From NCBI GenBank assembly GCA_916048095.2, contig OU696573.1, positions 186,001 through 250,000 of the forward strand: a DNA stretch of 64,000 nt, read 5' to 3'. Positions 25,485 through 63,987 of this stretch are shown here, one piece after another. Every line of letters starts with the position of its first letter. The stretch's first letter is position 1. A program made the position numbers and the translations under genes. The notes under the pieces are model-generated. The model saw nothing but the letters and a program-made list of their open reading frames with translations, was not told the DNA's origin and ran no database searches. This DNA is from Sacculina carcini (lineage: Eukaryota > Arthropoda > Thecostraca > Sacculinidae).

Positions 25485-28400
25485 CAATGAAGACATACCG
25501 CTCACTAATACATCAGATGCAGTGAGAAATTCTCGAGTAATCGTAATTGTCGCGACAGTGAATGACACATGACAAATGACACATGACAAATGACACATGT
25601 ACGATGGACAGCATGACAACTGTGTCAGACAGCAGGCAGATGGGAGATGGAGCGACGTGGCACATGTGACTGCTCACATTATCCTGAACATCAGCGACCA
25701 GGCCAAAATCTCCCAGCTTGCAGAAACCCTCGCGAGAGATGAAGATGTTCTCCGGCTTGATGTCGAGATGCATGAGTCTGTTGGAGTGAAGATGTTGCAC
25801 CGCCTGAGATCAACATCAGCAACAGAAGTCGTTCATCACAAACAGAACATCACAAAACGTTCTCTTAACACAACACAACCGGCAAATTAGGTCTCACTAC
25901 ACCACAAACTAGGTCTCAGTACACCACAAACTAGGTCTCAGTACACCACAAACTAGGTCTCAGTACACCACAAACTAGGTCTCACTACACCACAAACTAG
26001 GTCTCAGTACACCACGAACTAGGTCTCACTACACCACAAACTAAGTCTCACTACACCACAAACTAGGTCTCAGTACACCACAAACTAGGTCTCACTACAC
26101 CACAAACTAGGTCTCACTACACCACAAACTAGGTCTCAGTACACCACAAACTAGGTCTCACTACACCACAAACTAGGTCTCAGTACACCACAAACTAGGT
26201 CTCACTACACCACAAACTAGGTCTCAGTACACCACAAACTAGGACTCAGTACACCACAAACTAGGTCTCACTACACCACAAACTAGGTCTCAGTACACCA
26301 CAAACTAGGTCTCAGTACACCCACAAACTAGGTCTCAGTACACCACAAACTAGGTCTCAGTACACCACAAACTAGGTCTCACTACACCACAAACTAGGTC
26401 TCAGTACACCACAAACTAGGTCTCAGTACACCACAAACTAGGTCTCACTACACCACAAACTAGGTCTCAATACACCACAAACTAGGTCTCACTACACCCC
26501 AAACTAGGTCTCAATACACCACAAACTAAGTCTCAGTACACCACAAACTAGGTCTCACTACACCACAAACTAGGTCTCAGTACACCACAAACTAGGTCTC
26601 AGTACACCACAAACTAGGTCTCACTACACCACAAACTAGGTCTCACTACACCACAAACTAGGTTTCAGTACACCCCAAACTAGGTCTCAATACACCACAA
26701 ACTAAGTCTCAGTACACCACAAACTAGGTCTCAGTACACCACAAACTAGGACTCAGTACACCACAAACTAGGACTCACTACACCCCAAACTAGGTCTCAC
26801 TACACCACAAACTAGGTCTCAGTACACCACAAACTAGGTCTCAGTACACCACAAACTAGGTCTCACTACACCACAAACTAGGTCTCAATACACCACAAAC
26901 TAGGTCTCACTACACCCCAAACTAGGTCTCAATACACCACAAACTAAGTCTCAGTACACCACAAACTAGGTCTCAGTACACCCCAAACTAGGTCTCAATA
27001 CACCACAAACTAGGTCTCAATACACCACAAACTAAGTCTCAGTACACCACAAACTAGGTCTCAGTACATCCCACTTTTCCACTACAATTTCATGTTCTAG
27101 TGCAACAACTTGAACGATACATGACAGCGCAAACACTTGATCACATTAAACTAATACCAACTAGATATCATTGACACTTGCAATCATTCAACAACAGCCG
27201 TTCATAACACTGCCAATTACTAAGCCGAATCTCATAAAATCCATACTGCTTCATACTAAAACACCAAGTTTATACGTGCAAACTCACCCACCTCAGAACT
27301 ACAGACAAACAACACATTACCAACACACACACAGACAGACAGACACCACATTACCAACAGACACAGACAGACAGACAGACACCACATTACTAGCACAGAC
27401 AGACAGACACCACAGTACCAGCACACACAGACAGACAGACAGAGATACGCCACAGTACCAGCAGCAGGTCGACCATGTAGTTCCACACCAGGGCCTCGCT
27501 GAGACAGTGAGATCTCTCACAAACGTCGGCCAGCGAGCGACGACACAGCTCGGTCAACATGTACAAGTGCCCCGCCTCCTCCCAGGCCGTGTAGAAGCGC
27601 ACACAATGCCGGTGTGATGGCAGTCGCTCCTGCCGACGAACCTCCTCCAGTCTCCGTCTCCTGCATGTGCACACACACACACGCATGTGAGTGAGACGCG
27701 ATAGCCGACCTGTCAGTGTACGTGTGAGTTATTTTTACACAAGTGTGATACTAACGAAGCGAGAAAGACAAAAAGTTGAACAGCCTGGATAAACCATAGA
27801 GAAAACAACGACGGAACAAGAATGAACAGAAGAAAGACAGACCTGTCTGCGTCAGATTTGAACGGTTGTCGCGACTGTTTGACGGCGTACATCCTGCCGT
27901 CCAGCTTACTGCGCACGCTGAAAACGTTGCCGAAACAACCCGAGCCAATGAGCTGCTTGTGCTCGAAACACTGGTCGAGAAACGAGTGTTGCTTGGCGCT
28001 GTCATAATGACTGTTCGACAAAAACGACACTGTCAACACACACACACACATACACAAGCACGCAATCAGCTGATTAACTCGACAGATTGACTGCCGAAAT
28101 TGAGCCAAGATGACCAGCAGACATACACGTGCGTGTAGGCGCGTGTTGGTGAGATGAGTGGAGTGAGTGAAGACGCAGCACGTGACCAGCACGTGACATA
28201 TTATCCTGACTACCTGACATATTATCCTGACTACCTGACATGTTGTCCTGACTAAATGACATATTGTCCTGACTACCTGACATGTTATCCTGACTACCTG
28301 ACATGTTATCCTGACTACCTGACATGTTATCCTGACTACCTGACATGTTATCCTGACTACCTGACATGTTATCCTGACTAACTGACATGTTATCCTGACT

Positions 28401-29069
28401 ACCTGACATGTTGTCCTGACTACCTGATATGTTGTCCTGACTACCTGATATATTGTCCTGACTACCTGACATGTTGTACTGACTACCTGACATATTGTCC
28501 TGACTACCTGACATATTATCCTGACTACCTGACATTGTCCTGACTACCTGACATGTTGTCCTGACTACCTGATATGTTGTCCTGACTACCTGATATATTG
28601 TCCTGACTACCTGACATGTTGTCCTGACTACCTGACATGTTGTCGGCGTCGTTCTTGAACGACACGGCCATCGGCTTGGCGAGCAGTCGCGACCGCACCT
28701 TGCTCGTCAACATCGTGCTCCTCGTGCGAGCCACGTGCGGCGACGGTGGCGGACGCAACTTGCGCTCAGTCTGCGCGCGCTCCTGCACACAAACACACAT
28801 AAACGCACAATGGGACAACAATGGGCAACACAGATTAGCAAGAGTTGTCACTTCCCTGTAACAGGAAGCGAATAAGTATTAAGTAAGAAACAGCATGAAT
28901 CTGATGTATTGAAGCACTTCCCCTTTCAATAAAACAAAATAATATAGCCTAAGGAATAAGGTGAAAAATTGGTAACGTTTCAAGTCCCTAGCGTTACCTT
29001 TTTGGTGGAGAGCACATTGACACGATGGTCAAAAGTTGGCAGCGGTCGCGCGGGCTTGCTGGGTTCCAT
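23706..29069 (-). CDS. PKMYT1: Membrane-associated Cdc2-inhibitory kinase Myt1
   Basis: Myt1 is an ER/Golgi-bound kinase of the Wee family that phosphorylates Cdk1 on Thr14/Tyr15 and holds cells in G2. Exons (minus strand): 28998-29069, 28632-28782, 27843-28029, 27459-27660, 25678-25803, 25078-25437, 24499-24808, 24112-24403 and 23706-23916 (636 aa; all phases agree). The kinase domain has the G-loop IGSGCFGNV (102-110), Lys125 in YAVKQS, catalytic Asp218 in [11 protein letters not shown] at Asp236 and [10 protein letters not shown]. After it come a membrane-type segment ([20 protein letters not shown]), a Ser/Thr-rich tail and PRNLSAIF, matching the C-terminal PRNLLSLF of vertebrate Myt1. 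The donor of exon 2 could lie in any of several copies of a 21-bp array. Confidence 0.93.
25885..27070. repeat. 22-bp tandem array in PKMYT1 intron 4
   Basis: More than fifty copies of a 22-bp unit (ACTAGGTCTCAGTACACCAC on the plus strand, plus two more bases), with G/C and A/G variants at a few fixed positions. It lies in the intron between 25804 and 27458. There are no unique spacers, so it is not CRISPR-like. Confidence 0.97.
27315..27462 (-). repeat. Tandemly repeated 5' splice site, PKMYT1 intron 4
   Basis: On the minus strand the donor CTG|GTACTGTGG (GT at 27458) is followed by four further copies of the same motif plus a (CTGT)n spacer, with GT at 27418, 27390, 27354 and 27320. The later copies read GTAATGTGG. 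The copies are 28-40 bp apart. Confidence 0.85.
28195..28640 (-). repeat. 21-bp array of donor-like units, PKMYT1 exon 2/intron 2
   Basis: About twenty-one copies of a 21-bp unit; on the minus strand each contains TCAG|GTAGTCAGGA. The exon 2 donor (28632) is the first copy. Reading through adds the seven residues GSQDNMS per unit in frame. One unit near 28531-28549 lacks two bases and shifts the frame to a stop. Confidence 0.93.
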
Positions 29070-29723
29070 GGCGACTGCAAGTGTGCCGTAGCAAGCGTGT
29101 TCACTGGTGCCGTCAGGTGATGCAGGACAACAGACAGCAGCTGTGATATCGGAAATTGCAAAAGAAAGTCGTCAACTGCGATCGACAAACAGGAGCGCGA
29201 AATTGTTCTTAGCTAAAAACTCTCACAATTTCGCTCTCACTCAAAATGTACACCCGACGCAGAACCCTATACAGCAGCATTAATCAATAGTATTGAAATA
29301 ATTTGAATAATTCACTCAAAATTAATTGCAAATTGAAAAATACGAACATTAAACACAAAACAAAAACGACGTCAGAGACGTGCAGATGTAAATAAACGAA
29401 TTTTGGCGCTATAAATTTTATGGTGCTGCCAAGCAATGAAATATTTACCTAGGCGGCCTGCAAAAAATGAACGTATTTCATATTATATTTTTGTTGTCTA
29501 AATTCGTCAGGGTTCGGTTGATATAAATCGATATTGTTCGTCTTGTTGAATATTTCAAACAAAAGTTTTAAAGATATCTATATATTATCAAAAATATAAA
29601 ATTTGTTGTTTGTAAGCCATGTTGTCGTTTCTGGCATCTTCGTTTTTGTTTTCGCAGTAATTTCTCGTGCAGTTGGTCGTTGGTTTGTTGTTGTGTTAGG
29701 TTGTTTCGCTATCTGTTGTAAAT
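29070..29723. promoter_or_regulatory. Divergent promoter interval between PKMYT1 and MDH2
   Basis: The two start codons (29069 minus, 29724 plus) face away from each other across 654 bp of AT-rich DNA without repeats. Both promoters must lie here or in 5' UTRs. There is no other gene. Function is inferred from position. Confidence 0.4.
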
Positions 29724-30746
29724 ATGTTTTCCAAGCTCTTGGCGACGCGTTGTGCATCACCTCTGTTTGGTGCGTGCAGGAGTTTCTCTTCTACTGCTTC
29801 GCGGAATCACAGGGTTGCTGTACTGGGCGCTAGTGGTGGAATAGGACAACCTTTGTCGCTTCTTCTCAAACAATCTCCGCTCATTTCTCAACTGTCCCTG
29901 TATGATATTGTCAATACTCCTGGTGTGGCTGCCGATCTCAGTCATATCGAATCAGCTTCGAAAGTGGTAGGATATGTGGGGTCCGACCAGCTGAAATCCT
30001 CGCTGGAGGGATGTGATGTTGTCGTCATTCCCGCTGGTGTTCCCAGGAAACCTGGTATGACTCGTGATGACTTGTTCAACACGAACGCTTCAATTGTCAG
30101 AGATTTGTGTAAGGCGGCGGCGCAAGTTTGTCCCAAGGCCTGTGTTTGTATCATCGCCAATCCGGTCAATAGCACTGTGCCAATTGCCTCCGAGGTGTAC
30201 AAGAAGGCTGGCGTCTACGACCCGAAGCGGATCTTCGGTGTGACCACTCTGGACGTGGTGAGAGCCAACACTTTCATAGCCGAACTGAAGCAGCTGAATC
30301 CTGCCGACGTCAACTGTCCTGTGATTGGCGGTCATGCTGGCATCACTATAATCCCACTGATTTCGCAGTGCACTCCCGCCGTGCAGTTTCCCGACGACCA
30401 GCTGGCCAAACTGACGGAGCGCATCCAGGACGCAGGCACTGAGGTAGTGAAGGCCAAGGCAGGTGCCGGGTCAGCCACCTTGTCGATGGCGTACGCGGGC
30501 GCCAAGTTCACGTTCTCGCTGCTGCGCGCCATGAACGGCGAGCGAGTGGTCGAGTGCACCTACGTCAAGTCTGACGTCACAGACAGTCCCTACTTCTCAA
30601 CCCCGTGTGTGCTCGGCAAGAACGGAGTCGAGGAGAATCTCGGTCTGGGGAAACTGTCCGCGTATGAGACAGAGCTGGTCGCGAAGGCCCTCCCCGAACT
30701 GAACGCCTCGATCAAGAAGGGAGAAGCGTTTGTCGCCAATAACTGA
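29724..30746 (+). CDS. MDH2: Malate dehydrogenase, mitochondrial, single exon
   Basis: NAD-dependent malate dehydrogenase of the TCA cycle and malate-aspartate shuttle, 340 aa. Residues 1 to about 28 ([10 protein letters not shown] and on, rich in Arg and Ser, no acidic residue) form a mitochondrial presequence. The Rossmann motif GASGGIGQP is at 35-43. The substrate loop VPRKPGMTR holds Arg108 and Arg114, and the catalytic His204 is in IGGHAG. Length and sequence agree with animal MDH2 throughout (human is 338 aa). No intron is present, unlike the neighbouring PKMYT1 and CELSR genes. ATG 29724 is preceded by an in-frame stop (TAA at 29718-29720). Confidence 0.97.
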   Translation: MFSKLLATRCASPLFGACRSFSSTASRNHRVAVLGASGGIGQPLSLLLKQSPLISQLSLYDIVNTPGVAADLSHIESASKVVGYVGSDQLKSSLEGCDVVVIPAGVPRKPGMTRDDLFNTNASIVRDLCKAAAQVCPKACVCIIANPVNSTVPIASEVYKKAGVYDPKRIFGVTTLDVVRANTFIAELKQLNPADVNCPVIGGHAGITIIPLISQCTPAVQFPDDQLAKLTERIQDAGTEVVKAKAGAGSATLSMAYAGAKFTFSLLRAMNGERVVECTYVKSDVTDSPYFSTPCVLGKNGVEENLGLGKLSAYETELVAKALPELNASIKKGEAFVANN

Positions 30747-30885
30747 GCATTGTTACAATGGTGTTTGTTTTCGTTTGAATGTTTTATCTGCGCGATCTTG
30801 TCTTGTTGAACTGGGTTGAATTAATCCGGCTTTCAGTGCGGGTTAATAGCAGTGCCAGCGCTCAAGAACGCATGTAGACTGGCGA

Positions 30886-30891
30886 AATAAA
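30886..30891 (+). terminator. Poly(A) signal AATAAA, likely MDH2
   Basis: A canonical hexamer 140 nt after the MDH2 stop codon in the sense orientation. Confidence 0.55.
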
Positions 30892-32214
30892 CTAACCGGT
30901 GATATATCAAGTTTCTTTTTAGTTGCAGTCGAGAAGAGCGTTGTGCACCAATCCACGTGATTATCGCGCCATATCTCATCAAATTCAAATGTATATTGTT
31001 ATAGAACTAGGTACATTTTTCAGTCTGATAATGATAATTGTTCACTGTTTAAAAACTGCACGTGGTGATATGGAATGGTTTATTATTGCGAATGTTTCAC
31101 GTACACACAAGCACACACGCACGCAGACGCAGGGTTGAAAACAAAAACGCACTAAAAATGACAAACATGACACGATAAGACGGCGAGAAAACACTGAGAT
31201 ACACTGAGATCAGTAAATGATGGACGAACTGCGGCCTCGAACTGGTGAAGTCACCAGACACAACAGCCATCTCTGCATAACAACAACATATATATTAGCT
31301 ATAGCGCATTTCAATGACAAACGCGCGAGATGATACAGATTAAGTGGGTAGAATAATAGCAAGTAGAAAAGCTCGCACACAGAACCAGGTATAAAAGTGC
31401 ACGAGTGTGAACATTAAGAAACTATTCCAAGACACAAAATAACATGGACACAAACAAGACTAATATACAATTGAACAAATAAATGAGCTATGAGCAGGTA
31501 TCATATAAGAAACAGTGACACATGGAGTGGAGAAACCAAGAGTACAGTGATAGTGATAATCTCAAGATTATACACAAGTGGGATCAGAGAGAGGACTGAA
31601 AAATAAAAATAAAATATCGCAGAGGTTTGGCGTGAGAGATTATATAGAAGCATATATAGGAGTCAGTGAATGTGTTAACGGATCAAAAGAAAGAAAAAAG
31701 ATATTTTAATAGCTAATAGGAGAATGATCGATACGACGTAGATGAAATGATATAAGGAGGAAGAGTTGAATAATCTTGGGCCAAAGAAAGAGGACTTCGC
31801 AGACCAGGTTGATTCGTTGGTGACTCGAGGTCAGATAAGAGGAAGTGAAATACGGGAAGAAGAATTGTCAGAGAGAGAGATAGGAGGTGAGAGAGATATA
31901 TAAGTCGATCTGGACCATGAATTAATTAGTAGATGATGCAACAAAGACGGTGGTGGATTCGTGGAATGATAAGTAGCCAGTGAAGCTGATAAAGATGAGA
32001 AGAGGTATGACCACATGGAGAAGGATGAAGTATAAAGCGACAGGACTGGTTTAAACACACACACACACATGCATACACACACGTGCATACACGTATGTAC
32101 GATCACACATTAACTTATTCTCCCCTCATAAACAACGCCAGAAATACAAAATATAATAATACAACATAACAAACATAAAGAAGAAGAAGAAGCAAGAAGC
32201 AAACATAAAGCAAA
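30892..32214. other. Intergenic interval, no gene seen
   Basis: AT-rich and purine-rich DNA without a supported coding frame. A short (CA)n tract is at about 32055-32070. Confidence 0.5.
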
Positions 32215-33090
32215 AAGGATTGGGCTACCCAACAAACAAAAACGCATGTTAATCGGACCTATGGTTCCAGAGATATAAGCCTCTGAAAAACGGGTAAATT
32301 TTTTTTTAGAAAAAGTAGGAGGGCATTCGGGACGTGCCACGTGCCACAGTTAGCACTGACATGATTGGGTTTAGTCCCATCCCCGGCAGAAAGCATGAGG
32401 CTACCCAACACAAAAAACGCATGTTAATCGGACTTATGGTTCCAGAGATATAAGCCTCTGGAAAACGGGTAAAAAGTGCTTTTCGAAAAAGTAGGAGGGT
32501 ACTTGGGACGTGCCACGTGCCACACTGGGCACCGACATAATTCGGCATAGTCTCATTCGCGGCAGGAAGGATGAGGCTACCCAACAAAAAAACGCATGTT
32601 AATCAAACTTACGGTTCCAGAGATATAAGCCTCTGAAAAACGGGTAAAAAGTGTTTTTCGAAAAAGTAGGAGGGCATTTGGGATGTGCCACGTGCCACAT
32701 GGGGCACTGTCATGATTCGGCCTGGTTTCATCCGCGGCAAAAAGATGAGGCTACCTAACAACAAAAAAGCATGTTAATCAGACTTATGGTTCCAGAGATA
32801 TAAGCCTCTGAAAAATGGGTAAAAAGTGTTTTTCGAAAAAGTAGGAGGGTATTTGGGACGTGCCACGTGCCACAGTGGGCACTGACATAATTCGGCTTGG
32901 TCTCATCCGCGGCAGGAAAGATGAGACTACCCAACAAAAAAAAATGCATGTTAATCGGACTTATGGTTCCAGAGATATAAGCCTCTGAAAAGCGTGACCA
33001 CGGCCGGCCGGCGGGCCGGCCGGCGGGCCGCTCATACTCATTTTTCTAGTAACACCAAGTATGAACTCGCTCGCTATCGCTCGCTCGTAA
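32215..33090. mobile_element. Dispersed element with 176-bp internal tandem units, copy 2
   Basis: Same five-unit block as 22391-23269: anchor GTTCCAGAGATATAAGCCTC at 32264, 32439, 32614, 32789 and 32965, then the GGCCGGCC hairpin and CGCTCGCTCGT terminus. Order and unit-specific variants match copy 1 unit by unit. The left part with the other inverted repeat is missing, so this copy looks 5'-truncated. Confidence 0.7.
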
Positions 33091-33203
33091 CAACATAATA
33101 AACATAATATTGATATTTAATATTATTCACTCACCGGCTAGTGCAAGTGACGTCACATATGACGTCATACATAGCTGGGCGCCAGATGTGTGGTTCTGTC
33201 AGC

Positions 33204-33228
33204 AAACACACACAAACACACAAACACA

Positions 33229-33272
<44 letters not shown>
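33204..33272. repeat. (CA)n microsatellite downstream of CELSR
   Basis: A CA tract with a few CAAA interruptions on the plus strand, in the intergenic gap between repeat copy 2 and the CELSR stop. Confidence 0.9.
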
Positions 33273-33275
<3 letters not shown>

Positions 33276-33535
33276 TATACATGGTGAATAAGATGCATTT
33301 TGCACGCGACATACACTGTGAAGGAAATTAACTACCCCTCAATACAAATCAGCTGATAAATGGTATATGATGGTAGGTTAGGCTAGGTTAGTTAGATCAG
33401 GCAGCATATAATTACTGCCTCTTTTACGGTTGATATACGAGCCGGAACAATGAGTGAGTGACAAAATACTGGAATATCACCAGCTCAACTCAATCGTTCA
33501 CCATAATAACAACACAGTGAGACATTTAGTGAAAC

Positions 33536-59496
<25,961 letters not shown>

Positions 59497-59520
59497 CTGT
59501 ACACACACACACACACGCAC

Positions 59521-59835
59521 AATGAAAGACTGAGAAAATTGAACCTATCTACACTAGAAGAAAGAAAAGTCAGGAGATGTAATAGCTATATATAGATATA
59601 TGACAGGCAAATAAAATATTCAAAATACCAGTCTGTTCCAGCCGACCAGTTCCACACGTTTACATGCTCTAAGTCTTCAAAAAAGTAGAGCCAAAAAAGA
59701 TATAAATAAATACAGTTTCCCTCAACGTAGTATATACTTTTGGAATCGAATACCGCAAAATATATAGGACATCAAACAAGTAAATTCAAAGAAAATTATG
59801 ATCTCTGGAAGGCAGGAGACACGAGTTTCTGACTC
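59521..59835 (+). mobile_element. LINE reverse-transcriptase C-terminal remnant
   Basis: The plus strand reads ERLRKLNLSTLEERKVRR, the conserved ERL..L.L..L..RR segment, and about 60 codons on (other frame) YSFPQRSIYFWNRIPQNI and VNSKK, the end of the same region. Frameshifts and stops separate them. The order and spacing fit a decayed LINE in the CELSR intron upstream of exon 59294-59496. Confidence 0.6.
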
Positions 59836-60276
59836 ATTCCTGCGCGAAAAACTCGGTAAGAACAACTCGGTAAGAACACACACACACACAGTATATTGTA
59901 TGATCACCACATGTGTTAACGGCATGTTTTGAGACAAAAATCACGTCAAAATTATCAATAAAATCCAGCTTGCTCAGGCTATATACACACGCATTATAGG
60001 ATGTGTCTGGAACAATGAAAAATACACACACAACATTGTCATCATAAGGCAGTGATGCGTGAACGATTTTCTCTGATTCCCCACACTTCTTCTCAATAAG
60101 CCAACTCTTCATTGACGACACAACAACGCTGAGAAATACGATATAAATTAAAACACACATTTGTCCTTCTATCCGACCTTCAATTCCTCACAGGACACGC
60201 ACCACTGTCATGAACGAAAGAAACGACTCGAACGCCAAAATTCACTTACAATCAAATATTGATAGACAAGTTGCAA

Positions 60277-60278
<2 letters not shown>

Positions 60279-60366
<88 letters not shown>
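60279..60366. repeat. (GT)44 microsatellite
   Basis: Pure GT run, plus strand, in the presumed CELSR intron. Confidence 0.97.
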
Positions 60367-60367
<1 letters not shown>

Positions 60368-60621
60368 ATTTTGCACAAGACCAAGTGAATCCGTACGACC
60401 CATTTCTACTCCCGTATCTCCAAGCACATACACACAAACAAACATACACACACAAGCATTCATGTAATCAGGGTGGAACAGCTAGTGTGGAAATTGAATT
60501 GTTTACAGCTGTGATACTTATTGTTTCTCTGTGCAAATTTCCCTCTACTTGTGTGCTTGTGTGTGTGTGTGTGTGTGTGTGAGTATAATCGCAGTTGGCG
60601 ACGCCTGAGGCCATGTTTGTG

Positions 60622-60780
60622 TCAGCGTATTTTCTCAAGAGCACTTGCCAGCACCACGGCCCGCTGTGTAATTACAGGTGCACAGGTGTGATGGCGCTGT
60701 GAGAACGGCGTCGCCATGAGGCAGAGCAGCGCCCAACACAGAGCATGGGAGCTGCTCCAAGATACATAGCCCGAGGCCAT
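60622..60780 (-). other. Small ORF with signal-peptide-like start
   Basis: A 52-aa minus-strand frame (MASGYVSWSSSHALCWALLC and on) in a GC-richer patch of otherwise AT-rich, repeat-filled DNA. The start resembles a signal peptide. It could be a 5' exon of an unknown gene or chance. No homologue recognised. Confidence 0.18.
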
Positions 60781-61343
60781 GTCCGAGACGCCGACCGTGT
60801 ATGCGCGTGTGTACTTGTGTACATGTTCATGTGTGTGTGTGTGTAGTGCGGGCTGCGAAACTAGAAGACAGACCAGGAATTAATGGCTGGTGGGTTCGAG
60901 AGATAATATCACACAACTGTCGCACACGCAAGCACACAAGGGCACACACATACACACAGTTGTTATCAAATTAAGCCGTATACTTGCGTGTAGAAGGCGA
61001 GATGGAGGCGTTCTGATAGCAGATTGCAAATGGAAAATGGCGGCTGCATCAAAGTCTACTTGCAGAATAATATTCAACAAGATGGTGGTATTATAACAAT
61101 AACAACGATTAAGTTAACACATTGCTTCACACTGGCCATAATTGTATTGTTGGCGATAATTTATAAATAAAAATAAAGCAAAGTTTCCTATACGTTAAAA
61201 ATTGCCTAAAAAGGAGCACGAGGGTAAATTTGAGCGTGTCTGCTATATTAAGAATAGTGGCAGTTTACAAGAAAGTGCATGTTCGAATTATCACTGTTTT
61301 TGCGGTCGGTAACAATTCTAACTGTACTGTCAGCAACACAAAA

Positions 61344-61344
<1 letters not shown>

Positions 61345-61432
<88 letters not shown>
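61345..61432. repeat. (CA)n microsatellite
   Basis: CA run with one CAGA interruption, plus strand. Confidence 0.96.
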
Positions 61433-61436
<4 letters not shown>

Positions 61437-61702
61437 GAAAGAGTTGGTGGAAAATAGAACGAGAGAAAGACGGAGAGATAGATGAAAATGCTAATCAGAC
61501 GCGAGAGATAACACTTGTATGCTAATCAGACAACACAGCACCGCCGACCAGTGATCTATTCCTTATGTGTTTGTATGTGTGTGTGTGTGTGTGTATGTGT
61601 GTTTTTCAGAGATGCTCGGACAAAGACCACCGGAGATGTACGACTATTGTGATGTGTTGTATAAGAGCGTTGTGTATACAAACACTGCTTGATGCAGCCA
61701 TA

Positions 61703-61705
<3 letters not shown>

Positions 61706-61763
<58 letters not shown>
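61706..61763. repeat. (GT)n microsatellite
   Basis: Pure GT run, followed by GT-rich DNA up to 62333. Confidence 0.95.
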
Positions 61764-61764
<1 letters not shown>

Positions 61765-62333
61765 ACTTATCACTAAGTCTTATTACTGTCTTAATAATAT
61801 TGTATATATTAGTACTGAATATAAGGTCTGATTGTTTCCTAATTCTGTCTTCTATGTGTATGTGCTTCATGCGTGTGTTTTCCGTTCTTGTGTATGTATG
61901 TTTCTCCATTGTATGCTGTCTATGTGTTGTTGTGTTGAGCTCTGTTATCTGTGTTTGTGTGTCTGTTGAGTTGTGTTCTCTGTCTATGTGTTTCAGTGTA
62001 TGTCATTGTATGTCTGTTATGTTGTGTTTTCTGGTCTGTATTTGTGTGTCTATTGTGTTGTGATTTGTCAATCTGAGTGTATGTCGTTGTATGCCTGCTG
62101 TGTTGTCTTAATGTGTTGTATTTTGTGTTGTATTCTGTGCTGTATGTCTGCTGTGCTATCTTATTCAATATGTATGTGCGTGTGTATTTTTGCGTTTTTG
62201 AGTATGTAAACGTGAGTGTGTCTGTGTTTGTGCGTATATGTACTTGTCTGTTTTGTGTGTGTGTATGTAGGTGAGTGTGTGTGTTCGTGATTGTGTATGT
62301 GTATGGCTCTTGCGCTTGAGTGTGTGTGTGTGT

Positions 62334-62497
<164 letters not shown>

Positions 62498-62823
62498 TGT
62501 GTGTGTGTTTGTGTATGTGTATGTGTGTGTGTTCAATGCTGCTTGATTCCACTACACATCCTTTTTTTAGACTATTCCAGTTGTCGATACACCTATTTGG
62601 GAAACTATATTTCTTTATATCCCTGTAACCACTCTGGTCTGACTAAGACATTTATTGTGTCTCATTCGATCTCTCTCACTAACCAAACTACCCAACCTTT
62701 TCAATCCAGTTTGTCTTTGCCAATTTTATGCTTAAAACGTTTATTAAATCACCTCTTAACCTTCTCATCGCTAATGTGGATGGATCATCGATAATGTGGA
62801 TACCCAACTCTCTCTCTAGCCTG

Positions 62824-62824
<1 letters not shown>

Positions 62825-62881
<57 letters not shown>
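62825..62881. repeat. (GT)n microsatellite
   Basis: Pure GT run, plus strand. Confidence 0.95.
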
Positions 62882-62882
<1 letters not shown>

Positions 62883-63367
62883 AGTGTATTATGTACAACA
62901 TTTGATGGATACAAATCGGCATTGGTCTCGATAAAGACAACACCATCTGTTCTGGCCAAATTAATTATTTTCACTCAACACATACCCACACGTGTGTGTA
63001 TATATGTGTGTGTGTGTAGAAGCGAGGCACATTGAGAAAGGGTGCATGTTGTGGTTACATTCAATCAATGCCGGAACGACTCCGCGGTTTCCGGCGTCAA
63101 TATCACTTTTTATACATACATACACACACTCATACACACAAACATACACACGGCAGCGCCTTCACAGCCACATACATAACTCACGCACAACAGATATTGA
63201 TGAAGGCAATTTGGAATCTGTGAAGGCAGAATACCTCAGACAGAAAACCGCACTCACACACACACACACACACACTGACACACAGACATACATACACACT
63301 GGTGTCTGTACAGACGGCATGCAACATACACACGCTACTTATCGCATATGTACATTGAAAATATGCC

Positions 63368-63398
<31 letters not shown>

Positions 63399-63886
63399 AC
63401 ACACACACACCAACACGCTCACATACACTTCCATACCTTATCTCAGCTGCTAGGGCAGGGCTGTCGAGGTGAAAAATGAATCCAACTCTGAGCTGTGTGT
63501 GTGTGTGTCGGTGTGTGTGTGTGTGTGCGAGTAAGAAGGGTGTTTTTGCGGTGGCTCCAAGTTGATGCTGCGTGCAAGTCTACGAGAGAATGAAGTGTGA
63601 AACGAATTTCCGTACAATCAACACCACATTGCAATCATACACACACACACACACACTCACACTCAGACATACATGTATATGCATGGTCAAATACTCCATA
63701 AGCACAAAAACACACACACATACACATATATAACAAGTAATTTTCATGACAAACAATGCTCAAATAGGAAAGATGCAAATTGAACTGAATGTTTGGTTAG
63801 AAGTGTTACTCGTATTGGTCGTTTGGTAGAAGTGTTACTAGAAGAAGTTACTCGTAGTGTAGTATTGACATCATGAGTCACTTTTC

Positions 63887-63987
<101 letters not shown>

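Noticed and set aside
25885..27070. CRISPR-like array
   Set aside because: Units are contiguous with no unique spacers, the genome is animal, and no cas-like gene is present.
62550..62800. Possible LINE coding remnant
   Set aside because: Only scattered resemblance to reverse-transcriptase tails; I could not find the diagnostic LWN.LP segment in any frame.
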